Notes under the pieces: generated by a model
What the model saw: only the letters and a program-made list of their open reading frames with translations
The model's database searches: none
Told to the model about the DNA's origin: nothing
NCBI RefSeq assembly: GCF_014356525.2
Contig: NC_052506.1
Coordinates: 19,123,916-19,187,915 of the forward strand
Source: Nilaparvata lugens
Taxonomy: Eukaryota > Arthropoda > Insecta > Hemiptera > Delphacidae
Direction of reading: 5' to 3'
Length of the DNA stretch: 64,000 nt
Shown here: piece by piece, positions 42,150-54,249 of the stretch
Numbering within the stretch: position 1 is the first letter of the stretch
Layout of the letters: each line of letters starts with the position of its first letter
Position numbers and translations under genes: made by a program

Positions 42150-43430
42150 ATTATAAAAGTTACATTTTTAATCATTGGACTACAATACGAAATATACATT
42201 TCTTGTTGCAAATTTAATGTGTAGAATCTATATATTATACTGTGTAGTAGGCGTACGGTACACCTTTTGTGGTTCATTGGAATTGATGAGTGGCGTTGAA
42301 TGCTCCTCTCTATTCAACGTAATGGGTATTCAACCTTTTAGGTATCCTTCTTTTTTACTTATATTCTGCGATATGCAGGTCACGCGCTATTTTTACGGTA
42401 CCATATTTATTATTCTGATAAATAATCGATATGCTGCCCTACCGTATGTCTTTTGAAAAATGGTTTCAACTTCAATAATTTTTACTTCCTTTGCCCTCTA
42501 CTTCCAAAGGTGAGGAAAGAATATTGCTTTTCAAAAAAAAAAATTGATTACCCCAGTTTTAAGCTTTCTATACTTTATATTTCAAAAAGGTCCCCTGAGT
42601 CCCTTTTTTGTGATAGTCCAATATTATTTTCATTATCGTCGCTATATTTATAAACCATGTTGTTATAATAATAATAATTATACTATCGATCATGACAGGA
42701 TAGACCTACTCTTCATATCAATAATGAACCAACAAATAAGACGAGAGAAATATAAGCAATAAATTTACTATATCTTATCTAAAAAAAAACGACATTATAT
42801 AATATAGTTAAGTATAATTATGATGGTATATAGAAATTAGATTGTGGCACTATTTTATATATTACTTATACAATAAACTATTTCTTATACTTCAGCTTAT
42901 TAACAGAATACGTTTTTAAAAATCTCTAGTCGATTCAATATAGCCTAATTTCAAAATAAACCATTAAACTAATTAGCTTTCAGGTTCAATATTTTGGTTC
43001 TATTTTATATTTTTAAGTTGCCAGAAATCGCATCAATTCAATTCTTTTTCCAGGTTATATAACTTATTTTATCTAATGGCTATTTAAACTCCAAAAGATT
43101 TGTTTTTGCATTTTTCAAATTATTTTATTTCTTTATGCTGATGTTTATTGCAAACTTTTGTCTTTTGACCTACTTCAAAATAAAGAATGAGGTCACATTT
43201 CAAACATGGTGCTCAAACGAGCTTGTAAGGTGCTGCACTCTGGCGGGAAAAAGAATAATGAATTTTTACTCAATAGCAGAACATTAAAAATAGTTTTCCA
43301 ATAAATTTCATAGAATAACTCTTCTGTTGTTTATAGAATGATGATAACAGATCAATACGTTTTTTCAAAGCACAATTTTCCGGTAATAGTTGAAGTTTAT
43401 CGTAAAAATACAGTTTGAAACACTATTCGA
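42150..43430. other. AT-rich intergenic sequence
   Basis: No supportable feature. ORFs at 42175-42762 are low-complexity AT-rich chance frames. Confidence 0.45.
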
Positions 43431-43532
43431 CCTATTTTGACTAGAGTAGTACGAGACTCCATTATCAAGCGTGAACCGACGACTTTCTGGCTGAGCCGAA
43501 GAACTGCATTCACAACTCTACCCACACAATCA
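43431..43532 (+). promoter_or_regulatory. Possible non-coding first exon
   Basis: A short patch of balanced composition (actccattatcaagcgtgaa, then ccgacgactttctggctgag) ends in an excellent donor, atcac|gtaagt. It stands out from AT-rich flanks. There is no ORF and no matching downstream exon that I can name. Weak. Confidence 0.2.
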
Positions 43533-45690
43533 CGTAAGTTCGCTTGCATTTTTTTAATATTTTTAGGTTTGCTTCCAATATTATATCAACATAATGTTGC
43601 AATATAAGAATAAACTAACACATTCTTTAATTTTTAAAGAAGTAACGCTTTTTAGAGGTAGAAACTAGAAAGTTTTTGAGTATCTTGAAAAGCTAGGTGT
43701 TGGTTCCACGATTCAATCCAGTGGAGAAAATTTGAGTTTCTCTTCAAAGTATCTGTTTATTTATAATATATGTTGCATTGAAAAGTATAAATTATTTTAT
43801 TCAAAATATTTGCAATTGTTGAAGGAGGTTAAAATTTTGGTTATATGTTTAATAACAAACACGCAGTGATTTTTCTAGTGGCTTACTGTATCGTACTTCC
43901 GTATTCCTTTGTAATCTAGAAATTTCTCAAGAGTTTGTTACTAACTACAATTAAATAATAAATCTTAGCCTATTCCTTTTTATATTTTAATACAGTTTAG
44001 AAATAATTGTTTAAACTAAATGTTTGATTGGATTCATGTCAAATTCATAATAAATGCTATTCATTTTTGAGTATTATGGAGTAGGGTGTGACAACTCATT
44101 TGCAGAAATTCCCTATTATTCAGATGAACTACTCATAATTAGTCATTCTTGAGCTCGTGATGCAATAATCTCTAAATTATTTACGTGGCGATCTAGGTAT
44201 ACCGTAATAATTTCAGGAAATATCGAAAATTTCCAGTTGCAAACTTTCGATGCAAAGCACTCCAAGGCGTATAATATTGTATTTTTCACGATCATAATCA
44301 ATTTTATGTGCATCCTCAGTTTTGTTATTACTGTATAACATTTTGTTTGTTAAATATAAATGTTGCGTAATAATCTATGATGAAAATAAACTTATATATG
44401 CTTAGCCTACTTTCAATATACAAAACCTGATTGGAAAGTATAAGTAGTATATTTTCCAGTAATTGTTTGTTGATGTTAATATTATTTAGAATCATAGCTT
44501 AATTAACGTTTCACCGTAGAAATTTACATTCTTATTTAATTTGAACTGATTGGCTGTGTCGCTAAGAAAAATACGGTATTGATGTATCTGTCAGCCAGCT
44601 CTTGCTTCTCTTTGCTTTGTTCCAATCGAAATTTATGAAATAATACATCCTGCTACATAATTTCTCGGCGTTAGTCTTCACTTTCGAATGATGAGTCAAA
44701 TTCGTTTAATACGTTTGAATTTCGTAAACAAGTAGTGACGATAGCCTGCTCAAAATAAAAGTGGGACAAGGTGATAGCATTGGCCTAGCTGATTGATTTC
44801 CTAATAAGAATAAATTACGAATGGACGCTCAGACTGTATGTTAATAATTTTCATAGCCTTCTGTTTATGAATGCTGTTACGTATTCAGTGAGATATAGCA
44901 CTTGCAATTACGTTGAAGCAATTTTTTTGCATTATTATCTTTTAATGCAGGTAGGGTTAGAACGAATGGTGGAATGCATCTCTATGAACATTTCAAATTT
45001 GTATAGCAAAAGTATTGCGATAAACTTATTCTATCCTATTCAAGTCCAGCTTTATAAGTAGGGTAGTAGGCTACCCTACTTATTGTTTGCCATTGTCACA
45101 ATAATGCATTGAATTGCATTTTATTCAACTTACTTTAAATTTATCGCCATTTAATTCAAAATGATAGTTTAGGCCTATATCCAACACTAGTGTTGATAAT
45201 GACCACTAGTAGTGGTAATTTTTATCAAACTAATCTTTCTATACATTATTTGCATTTTTCATTCTTTAGCTTTTATTATATCCTGATCTTCTCATTGGAC
45301 ATTTGGGAAGTACCTATTTTATAGAATGCTACAAGCATTATAGAAAATCTTAATATTTACTAAAAAAAAGTTAAACCACATAATTCCAGGTAGAATATGA
45401 TACTATAGTAACTCACATAGACCTAATATTAATAAAAACAATATAAAAACTTGTAGTACTTTTTATTATTAAAATCTTTAAAATATTTCAACCTAATTAT
45501 AAGTTATGCTTAAAATGCATATTGAATGAATAAGTATAAAATATTTTTGAACATTGAATTTGTAAAGCCAATCACACTATCTGCTCATCCTTACTAGATT
45601 TTCAACAAATTGACTGTTCAAGTCAAGTTACATGCCTTAGTAAAAAAAGTAGGCTACTAATCACAGAAGCAGGCTCAATGTTTTTAGTTT
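43533..45690. other. AT-rich intergenic sequence
   Basis: No coding or repeat structure could be supported. Confidence 0.45.
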
Positions 45691-45829
45691 GTCAACTTTG
45701 AAAATGCTTTTATATTGTTCTAAAATGGTACTTTTGCATTGTGGTATTTATTGGTGCACACTAATAATATCATAATAATTGAAAATATATATTTTATTGG
45801 AATTTTATAGTTTTGAAACACTTGAATAT

Positions 45830-46340
45830 CAAGACCCCGAGCTAAACTGCAAACGCTCATCTTTCCATAGCATTCCATGGTTGTACAGAATAGAGAATAC
45901 AGCAAGGTGGATTCGCCATAATAGGGTGTTTTCCGAGCAGCAGGTGTGTGAGTGAATTGAACGGGCCCCTGTCCAGGTGCTTTGCTCTGCAGTGTTCTCT
46001 GTTCTGTCAATTGCCAATCGGATCTGAGGGGTCTTTGAACACAATGCGGCGACCTTGAGTGGTTCCAACTTGCAGTTCCCATCGCATTCCTTGTCTCAGC
46101 GCTGCGCTGCGCGGCACAGGTCTTGGTTGCTGAGTCCATCTTGGCCAATGCAAAGGTCAATGACTTTGTTCCGTTGCTTGTCGACCGTTTTTCCTCGGAC
46201 GCGGATTCTCTAATTCGTCCCAAGTTCATACCAAGGTTTAATCGCTCCTTGGTTATTAACCACCACCTCTTTTCCTTTTACATTCTTCTGCGGTTTCTTC
46301 TCATTTCTATTTTGTCCGCCTCGTCTACCCATCTCTAGAC
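45830..46340. other. GC-richer patch with overlapping ORFs, origin unknown
   Basis: On the minus strand a Lys/Arg-rich frame (46210-46572, ending KPWYELGTN) overlaps a second frame (45720-46229: MNLGRIRESASEEKR, then SLTFALAKMDSATKT) as if one protein were frameshifted. On the plus strand, frame 46123 reads VAESILANAKVNDFVPLLVD. None is a family I can name. It may be the 5' part of a degraded retroelement. Confidence 0.25.
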
Positions 46341-46597
46341 GAGACAAAAATCTTCTATTTTTATTTTTTCTTCTCTGGCTTTTCTTTTTTCCGATTCTCC
46401 TTTTACTCGCTAAATTATTTTCAACTTTGGCGCTTTTTAGTTTCTTCTGGCGCATCATCTTTCTAAGTTTATATTTTATCATAATTTCATCATACATCTT
46501 TTGTTTCTTCTCTCGGAATAACAGTGTTATAATTATACTCCTTTTTATTATTGTTTTAATTAATTGCTGCAATCAACGCAGGAATGGTCTGGCCTAT

Positions 46598-46940
46598 GAT
46601 CTAGAAATAGGAAATTTCGTGTTAGTTTTTATTAATTTTCTTCTCTGTTTGCTTACTATCTTTGCGGTTGAATAATTGAAGATTTATTTTGCCAGAGATC
46701 ACTTTATAGGCAATTTATGTTCATTTTAATTTCTTAGTTGCCTCATCATTTTTCTTTTTGGTCTGATCTAGAAATCGGAGATTGGAAATTTCGACGTATT
46801 TTGTAATAGTTGTCTCCTGTGTTTGCGGAGAGTATCTTTGCAGTTGAGTAATTTATATTTAGATTAATTTTGCCAGAGATCATTTCATAGGCCATCTTTT
46901 CATTTTAATTTCAGAGTTGCTTCATAGTTTTTGTTTTTGA
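46598..46940. repeat. Two-copy tandem duplication (unit about 170-180 bp)
   Basis: gatctagaaat starts at 46598 and again at 46765; gccagagatca at 46691 and again at 46872. cattttaatttc, followed by agttgc(c/t)tcat, recurs at the end of each unit. Confidence 0.8.
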
Positions 46941-46949
46941 GGTTCTTAG

Positions 46950-47300
46950 GCCGATGATTTATTTCCATGTTTATCCCTTCTGGTTTTCTTCATTATTTTT
47001 CTCTCTCCTCCACATCCACTCCACTCTACTCCAGCTTCTCTAATATTTCTGGGGTTTCTTCCATAATCCTCATTCTATGTGTTTTTATATTATTCTTTTT
47101 ATTTATGTTATTATTATCTTTTATTGCTCACTCACTCCTATTATTCTCACGTTCATCTCTGCATTTAACTCTTTCTTATTCTCCACTTACTAGTGTTTCT
47201 CTCTTCAACTCGGTCTTCTCTCATTTTTCTTTCTTGTAGATTAATTTTTTTCACTCTTTCCCCCTCAACCTTTCTCCTTCACCTCTACACTCTTGGTGCT
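46950..47300. repeat. Pyrimidine-rich (CT) tract
   Basis: Over 300 bp dominated by C and T on the plus strand. The Ser/Leu/Phe-rich ORFs at 46967-47435 are products of this bias, not genes. Confidence 0.65.
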
Positions 47301-47595
47301 CCTCCCCGCCCCGCATGCTCATTCCTATGGGTCTTCATAACTTCCGATGTCGGGATTCTTCCGCGTCCTCACTCACTCCTCACTTCCTTTTTCTCGGCTT
47401 CTAACCGTTATATATGTTTCCTTATCCAGATCTGACACGTGAATTTTCATACTGTAGTAATAATACTCGTTGTAGTCACCCATCACCGAACGGTCTCTGA
47501 GGGGCATTCAACTACTGGCTTCGAATCTTTGCACTCTCACTCATTAGGGATTACGCATTTTGTTCCTCATTGTTGACAGTATTGTGCTGAGCTTT

Positions 47596-47845
47596 TGAAA
47601 CTTTTCCTCCAATAACGATGAATTAGTTGAATAATTTAGCATTTGACAATTTTTAAGTCGTTGAAGCGCAAGTTTAAATGAGTAAATGTCAATAGAATGG
47701 CTGTACTATAAATATAGAACGCATTTTGCTCCCCAGTTTCCTCAACTTTTCCTCCAAAAATTATGAATTAATTGAATAATTTAGCATTTGACAATGTTAA
47801 AGCTCAAGTTTAATGAGTAAATGTCAATAAAATATAATAATAATG
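47596..47845. repeat. Two-copy tandem duplication (unit about 150 bp)
   Basis: cttttcctccaa, then ttgaataatttagcatttga, caa(g)tttaa and gagtaaatgtcaata occur at 47600-47695 and again at 47750-47838. Confidence 0.82.
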
Positions 47846-47849
47846 ATAC

Positions 47850-49040
47850 ATCAATATATTATTGTTGATATTCATTTCGTTACTTTCATTTAATGTCACT
47901 TTTTCGTGCTCAACAATCACTAGATGCATCCATCATATTATAGCCTATATTATTACTCTGTCGTCAATGTTGGAAAAACAGCTCTTCCCTAACAAATTGT
48001 AATTTTCTCACTCATTTTAATAATTGAACAATTTTCTTACTCGAAAATAACGTTCATCTCGCTCTCAGTTCTGTGAATCATTATCTGCGAAATAATTGTG
48101 CTGGAAAACACAATAGTCCATTGTTTTTATAAGGCAATTTTCCCTTTCAGTTTGTATTTTTTTTAACCCGGAACTGAAAATAAAGTTTGTAAATTTTGCC
48201 AATCTAATAGACAATTTTTGAAAGTTTCATTGTCAGTCATAACAATTTTCAGGCTAATTGAAATGTTTTCCAAAATAATTTTAATGGTATATATTTCGTA
48301 TGAATAAATGGCCTATTTCAGTCACTTGTAGCATTGGTCACGTGGTACACAATGCATAAGGAAGAGAGCGAAGTATTATTTCGCACAGCGACCTCCAATA
48401 TTTCTATTTGTAGATGTTCCTTCTAACAAAGAGAGCCAGCCATGCTCGCTTGCTTGCAGTCTTTCAACGTACATTGCTTTATTTTCGGACAACGTTCATG
48501 TGAACGACATGTGTAGCCGCTTCCTTTGTTTTATTTGCTTGTATAAATACAATTGTCTGACAATTCCAATCATTCTTCTTGTTTTTCACTTGGTCATCTT
48601 CTTTGAATTCACTCAAATCTATGGAATTGGTGGAGTATGGAAGGAAGCCTATCCGATTACTTATTTGTCAGTTCATGCACATGTGCCTTGATAAGAATTG
48701 AACTGTCCAAATAGCGCTTGTAGGTCAATAAATTGGACATTTTTAATATTAAACGTTGAATGAGACCAGAGATGACAGATTTAATCTATATTGACAATAA
48801 TAATATTTCCTTACTTTATGATGATACTAACCACACGTAAGCTCATTATCATTGAGACAAGGATACTTCAGATACTGGAAGCTAAAATTGTTCTTGTCAA
48901 TATTTTTTCATTATTACTGAGAATTTTGATACTGAAAACTGAAATTCTTGTCAATATACAGTATTTTCATTCAAAAAATATGTATTTGTTTTCTTTCTGC
49001 TTATGTTGATTGGTCAATCTCAAATAGGCTATTGATTCAA
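47850..49040. other. AT-rich intergenic sequence
   Basis: No gene supported. A short direct duplication near 48860-48960 (atactg(g/a)aa, attcttgtcaatat) is the only structure seen. Confidence 0.45.
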
Positions 49041-49041
49041 G

Positions 49042-49210
49042 CTCGGTTGCACAGAAGCCGGTTAAACTTTAACCGTGATTAATTTCACGAGAACTAAGCA
49101 CAGAAGGCCTTTTTGATAAGATCCTTCTCTGAGGCTTCTAAGAGGCTTCTCTGATTGGGTTTCGTGGGTTCAATCACGATTAAAATTTAACCAGCTTTTG
49201 TGCAACCGGC
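49042..49210. repeat. Fold-back element family 1, copy 2 (about 170 bp)
   Basis: Left arm cggttgcacagaagccggtt, aaactttaaccgtgatta; right arm aatcacgattaaaatttaac, cagcttttgtgcaaccg. Same family as 11631-11770 and 52941-53090. It carries a small internal duplication around gaggcttct. Confidence 0.88.
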
Positions 49211-49219
49211 ACAAAGTCT

Positions 49220-51060
49220 TTTTGCTTATATTATTTATATTAAAGATCACTCAGAGTGCTACTCATTCACACTTGATTATTTACTCACTTAATACTTGTG
49301 TGAATTAGATTTTCGTGGATCACAAAGGTGTGGTCTTTTGATCCAGGCAAAATGTGTAATTAAATTCATTCATGAAATTTTAAATACATGATATGGTAGT
49401 TTTTTCCAAGTGGTTTAGATTGAAGACTTTCTTTCTAAATCATGTAAAAGAATTTACTACGCAAATTTTCATTTCCTTTACAGTACAGAGATTGCTTCTT
49501 TAATTGGATCTATTATTTTTGTAGAATTATATTGAATAAGTTTCTAATGTTCAGAGTTACAATTGCAGATTCAAGTTACATTTTTCTCTGTTTTTGTAAA
49601 GTTGTAAACAAAAAATTGTCTCTGTTTCAAAATATGAATAGTTATTCATTAATTACTTCTAAGTCAGTCGACGTTTCTCTCATTTACTACATGAATAAAT
49701 CATGTCGTAAATTTTGAAGGAGGCCATTGAACTCTTGAATTCATTTGAGTGTTTATACGAATTTACTTTCGAAATAGCTGTGTCTAATGAAAAATATGAC
49801 CAAAGTGCGAATTTAGATATTGCGATTGATACTTCACAATACTGGTTGTCATAATCAGTATGTTATGTATGCTTTTATCACATTATGTAATTAATTTCCA
49901 TTGTTACAATTGTGTTTGTCACAGGAATATATTGGTATGTTTGCTACAACTTCTGTTGTAACCTTGTCCTGTAAGAAATTTTCATTTTGATTTTTCCCCT
50001 AAAATTGTTACCATTAGAAAACAATTGTTTACATCCTAAATAATTCAATTGCCCCAATTAAAAGCACCTATTCAAAGAAATTATTATTGATTGCACAATA
50101 TTGACAAGAGAAAATTGACAGGACACAATATTGCGTTTTTTTCGAATTTACAAAATTTGTTTACAAGAAACGGGTAAATTATAATTTTGATTATTGTAAA
50201 TCAAAGTTTTATTCATTGTGAATTATAAGGTCATGAACTTTGAATACATATCACTCACACAACGGTTGCTTACTTTCCTCAATGCTTTTTCCCAATTAAT
50301 AATTAATACAATGTTTCCTTGTTGATTTAATCTGCTGTTCTCAAAAATTGCTATTTTTTTAGGGATTCAAGCGAAAATTTAATCATTAAAAATTCTCTAG
50401 ATGTTAATATTTTTTATTCCCAAACCATTAAACACTAATGGCAATGATGGTAATTATATCATCATTAACATTATAATTAATATCATTCTATCAACATAAT
50501 ATAGCAGTGTCATACTTTTCCCCTGTATAATAACTATTTGATCTGGCAAATAGTTAATTTCCTCGGTAGAAATAGAAAACTGAATGTTAATTGAAATAAG
50601 CTAGTTATCATGTTAATGTTGCCATAGTCCTACATAAAATAACTTCTACTGAATTCATATTGGAAATTGGTGTGTCCTGTCCTTAGTCTGCATTCAATTC
50701 CATAAGTCATCATTAAGTATTACAAGCTCAACAAATAACAAACATGAGTCAAATATTTCGTTTTTTGATGATTCTATTATTTTCAGTAGTATGGTATTCT
50801 TATGGAGGTTGGTTATTGGTTGAAAAATAATTTATGAATCCAGGAAGTAGAAACATTTTTGTACTAGATTGCATGATGAATCAGTGATATTTGCATAATA
50901 TCAACATTTGCGAACGTACTAATAATGGTCCCTTCTCCAGTTTCAAATACCGTACTGAATTTTCCAATTTTTATTAGTTTCTCAGCTTCTGATTGTAGTT
51001 GTGAATCGGAGAACAAAACCTACTGATGTTGAGTTATGATGACCTTTGTGATCATGTGAT
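49220..51060. other. AT-rich intergenic sequence
   Basis: No supportable feature. Confidence 0.45.
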
Positions 51061-51065
51061 CGATT

Positions 51066-51353
51066 CTAGCCTTTCACTGGTGTAATCTGTGACTCATCCT
51101 GTTTTGTTGGTTCAACTTCTCTTTCAACTTTCAACTGGTTTGCCACTGGCACTTCCCTGTCACAACCTTTGTCCCTGACGCATGCTACATTGGCAACATA
51201 ACGCATGCCTCCTGACAACCGTAAGTTGAACAAGTGTGGATGTTGAAAAGCTTGCAAGTATTGGAACAGTGGTGTATCATTATTGCCAATATTGGTGTAA
51301 TATTCTTTCTCTTGATGTCTATAGACTGTTCGTAAATTATAGGAATTAGTCAT
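51066..51353 (-). CDS. Unrecognised 95-residue ORF
   Basis: A complete frame, starting MTNSYNLRTVYRHQEKEYYT and ending in a polar, Glu/Lys-rich tail (EVEPTKQDESQITPVKG). It is less AT-rich than its surroundings and its amino-acid mix is protein-like, with an LRLSGGMRYVANVACVRDKG segment in the middle. No signal peptide or membrane segment. I recognise no family. It could be a real small gene, a retro-copied exon or part of a transposon. Confidence 0.3.
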   Translation of the reverse strand: MTNSYNLRTVYRHQEKEYYTNIGNNDTPLFQYLQAFQHPHLFNLRLSGGMRYVANVACVRDKGCDREVPVANQLKVEREVEPTKQDESQITPVKG

Positions 51354-51369
51354 AATAATTTACTTTTCA

Positions 51370-52930
51370 CCAATTGACTTTCACGCTAACCACAGGGTTA
51401 TTAATAGTCCGATGACGGCTGGAATATAATCAGAAAAAATCTATATAATATTATTATCTCTGTACTATGTTATTCAGATAACGTAGGGCTCAATTTCCGT
51501 AACTTTGTTAAAGTATAATTTCTTATTTCTATGAATGGACAAGGAAATAATGATATCTTCGCTCCCTTCCCTATTAAATTGGTATCACTATTGGCTCCCT
51601 TCCCAAATTAGATGTGCTATGCATATATTCTTGATGTTTTAAAAAATAGATAATGTCACAGTTACTCCATTCAATATTCGCAAGATTTTAGAAATTAACT
51701 TCATTCAATTGATTTACAGTATTTAACTATTTGAATAAATATTTATATATTTCAAGTATGTTGACAAGTAAGTTAATATTAGAAAATGTGATTTTTTGAG
51801 TTACAAATGAAGAATCTTTGAATTAGTACTTTTATTCAATTAACATGAAAATCGTGACACATATTTTCAATCAGTTAGTTTTTATTTTAACGTTGATTAT
51901 AGTGTTCCACACTTTCAAAACAACATTGAATTCAGAATCTTATTTGCTCATTAAAACGTATTGGAATAGGCTTACTAGATAAATTTGAAATTGAAAAATA
52001 AATGCATTTTATTAAATCTTAAAATTAATAACAATCTTTCTGTTCAGGCTGAGTTTTGTTTCGTTGGTTGTGGATTTGATTGTAGATTCAATGTTAGTCG
52101 TCCAGTTATTGATCAGGCTGCTTGTCTCCCACTTGTTGATCTGTTTATGACGTATTGCTTCAACTTTGTCTCATGAAGTAGGTCAATAGTTCACATTCTC
52201 GTTTTATATTTACAATTTGTTCACTATTTATAGTATCACTACATTTTCAATATTATAAATCTCATTTTTGAATGTATCCCTCGTCACCTAACAATTTTTG
52301 AAGGAACTGGAGCATAAGTATTACATAATATAAAACATCTATGCTGCAAAAAATGCTATCAATGGGATGAGTTAATTAATTAAATTCATAAAAACATTAG
52401 TCATCAGAACAAATCTGTGTATATTCATCAACCTTTCAAATTACAATTGAAAGTTATGTCTAAATTGGCAATATAAAGTATATCACTATACAAATTTGAT
52501 TACATAATCTTTATAAATAATAATCGTTTATGTAACTTTATAATCGAAAGTGAAACTTCTAAAATCATAAATTTAGATTGAAGTGAAAACGGTCTTCACG
52601 TACAATATTATTTTCCGTCTTGAAGTATAAATATTGGTTGTTGGAGCAATGAGGGCATTGGTATTCGACGTTGAACTGATGCTTGGCCATGAGTTGTGCA
52701 ATTATTAGCAGTCACTTGGTAAGCCGATCTTGTGTGCGATGTGGCTTTGTCTCGTTTCCGTGTATATTGGCGTGGGCTTCAAATAGTTAGTAGGCCTATA
52801 GTGTCCACTTGAGCTTTTGTTGATGGCTCCCAACTTCGTTCAATTCAATACTGTAAAAATATTGGAAAGAAGAAATTGGAATATTTTATTTATGATTTTA
52901 TAGGAAAGGAAATTATCTTTCAACATTCAA
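51370..52930. other. AT-rich intergenic sequence
   Basis: No supportable gene. ORF 51985-52176 has no exon-like boundaries or family match. Confidence 0.45.
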
Positions 52931-52940
52931 CCCACTATGG

Positions 52941-53090
52941 CCCGGTTGCACAACAGCCGGTTAAATTTTAACCGTGATTAATTTCACGAGAACCAATCAG
53001 AGAAGGCGTTTTTGAAAAGACGGCTTCTCTAATTGGGTCTCGTGGAATTAATCACGGTTAAAATTTAACCGGCTGTTGTGCAACCGGCAC
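52941..53090. repeat. Fold-back element family 1, copy 3 (about 150 bp, best preserved)
   Basis: Nearly perfect hairpin: cggttgcacaacagccggtt at the left and its inverse (aaccggctgttgtgcaaccg) at the right, with aaattttaaccgtgattaat and its inverse inside. cactat flanks both sides (52932-52937 and about 53089-53094), a possible target-site duplication. Confidence 0.92.
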
Positions 53091-53099
53091 TATCTCTTA

Positions 53100-53880
53100 T
53101 GAATTCCAATGAATGATTAGAAATAAGAATTATGGTTTGTTACTGTTTTTAAATTATTATTTTGTGCATTTTTAAGGCGATTGGTATTAACTAGTTCATC
53201 GATAGGGTAACATTATTATCAAAGCTAGAAGTGCATTCGTAGATGTTTCTAGAATCTTGATACACTTTAGTGTTACAACCAGGTACATTATGGTAGATAG
53301 TTCATGATTCATTATTATATTTTCTATCTCGCATACATTATGATTTGTTTGTTGTATAATATATTATGTCTTGTCTAATATACTATATTTGCTGGTCATA
53401 AACACCATATAGACGCTATTTACAAGTACAGTCAGCATAGTTATATTACTGTACTTTAAACGTACTAATACAAACATTATAAAAGCCAACAACATTCATA
53501 AGTTGAAACCTGAAACTTGCATTATCAGTCATTGTTAATTCTATCTTGGACAATATAGCCTATTTAATTTTTTCCTAATCAATTAATCAAGAAACTAATA
53601 TTTTTATTCATCATGAATAATTAAATTTGTTATTCTTATCTATTCTACTATTCACGTCTCTATTATCTGTTTTCACTTGATAACGGCTAGTGAAACAGAT
53701 AAAGAAATTAATGAATGATGCAGTACAATATTACTAATGATGATACATTTTCTGAATGAACAGCAGACAATCCGTCTTCACATGTTATTTTTCACAGTAT
53801 TTTATTTTGATGCATCATAGAAGGCGCAGATGATATTCGTTTTATTTGTGCAGTCTGGCCACTCATTTGTCGTTTGGTTG
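53100..53880. other. AT-rich intergenic sequence
   Basis: Nothing supportable. Confidence 0.45.
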
Positions 53881-53899
53881 GCGACGTTATATTAGTGCA

Positions 53900-54245
53900 C
53901 AATGCAATAATAAAGGTCCGAGTGCCATTGATTGGGGTCGCGACGTGTTGGGTGAGGTGGTTGGCGGGGGGAGAGGGGATGAGGCGCCATATTGATGGAA
54001 GCGCACGTGGATGCATCGCAGAAAGAGTCTGACGTCTCCTCTTGGGGTGACGTCATCAGGGGGTGGGGGGGCTTGAGTAGCGTAGTCCCCCTCCTCCTCT
54101 CACTCACCAACTAAGCTTTCCTTTCCTTTCCACTGGTCTATTCATGTGAAGAGAATCCTTTCCTATCTTCGTCTTCAATCGTTGTTCGTTCGTTCCTCTT
54201 CAATCCATCGCTTTCTAGTTTGCGCAACTTTGATGACTCTCTGCC
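53900..54245. promoter_or_regulatory. GC/CpG-rich promoter-like island
   Basis: A GC- and CpG-rich block in otherwise AT-rich DNA contains a full CRE palindrome (tgacgtca, about 54047-54054), a second tgacgtc (about 54029), homopurine/homopyrimidine runs and tcgttcgttc. No ORF of interest and no clear donor, so direction and target gene are unknown. Confidence 0.3.
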
Positions 54246-54249
54246 AAAA

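Noticed and set aside
46967..47435. Membrane-like Ser/Leu/Phe-rich ORFs (90 and 80 codons)
   Set aside because: They arise from a CT-rich tract; no signal peptide logic, conserved motif or splice sites.
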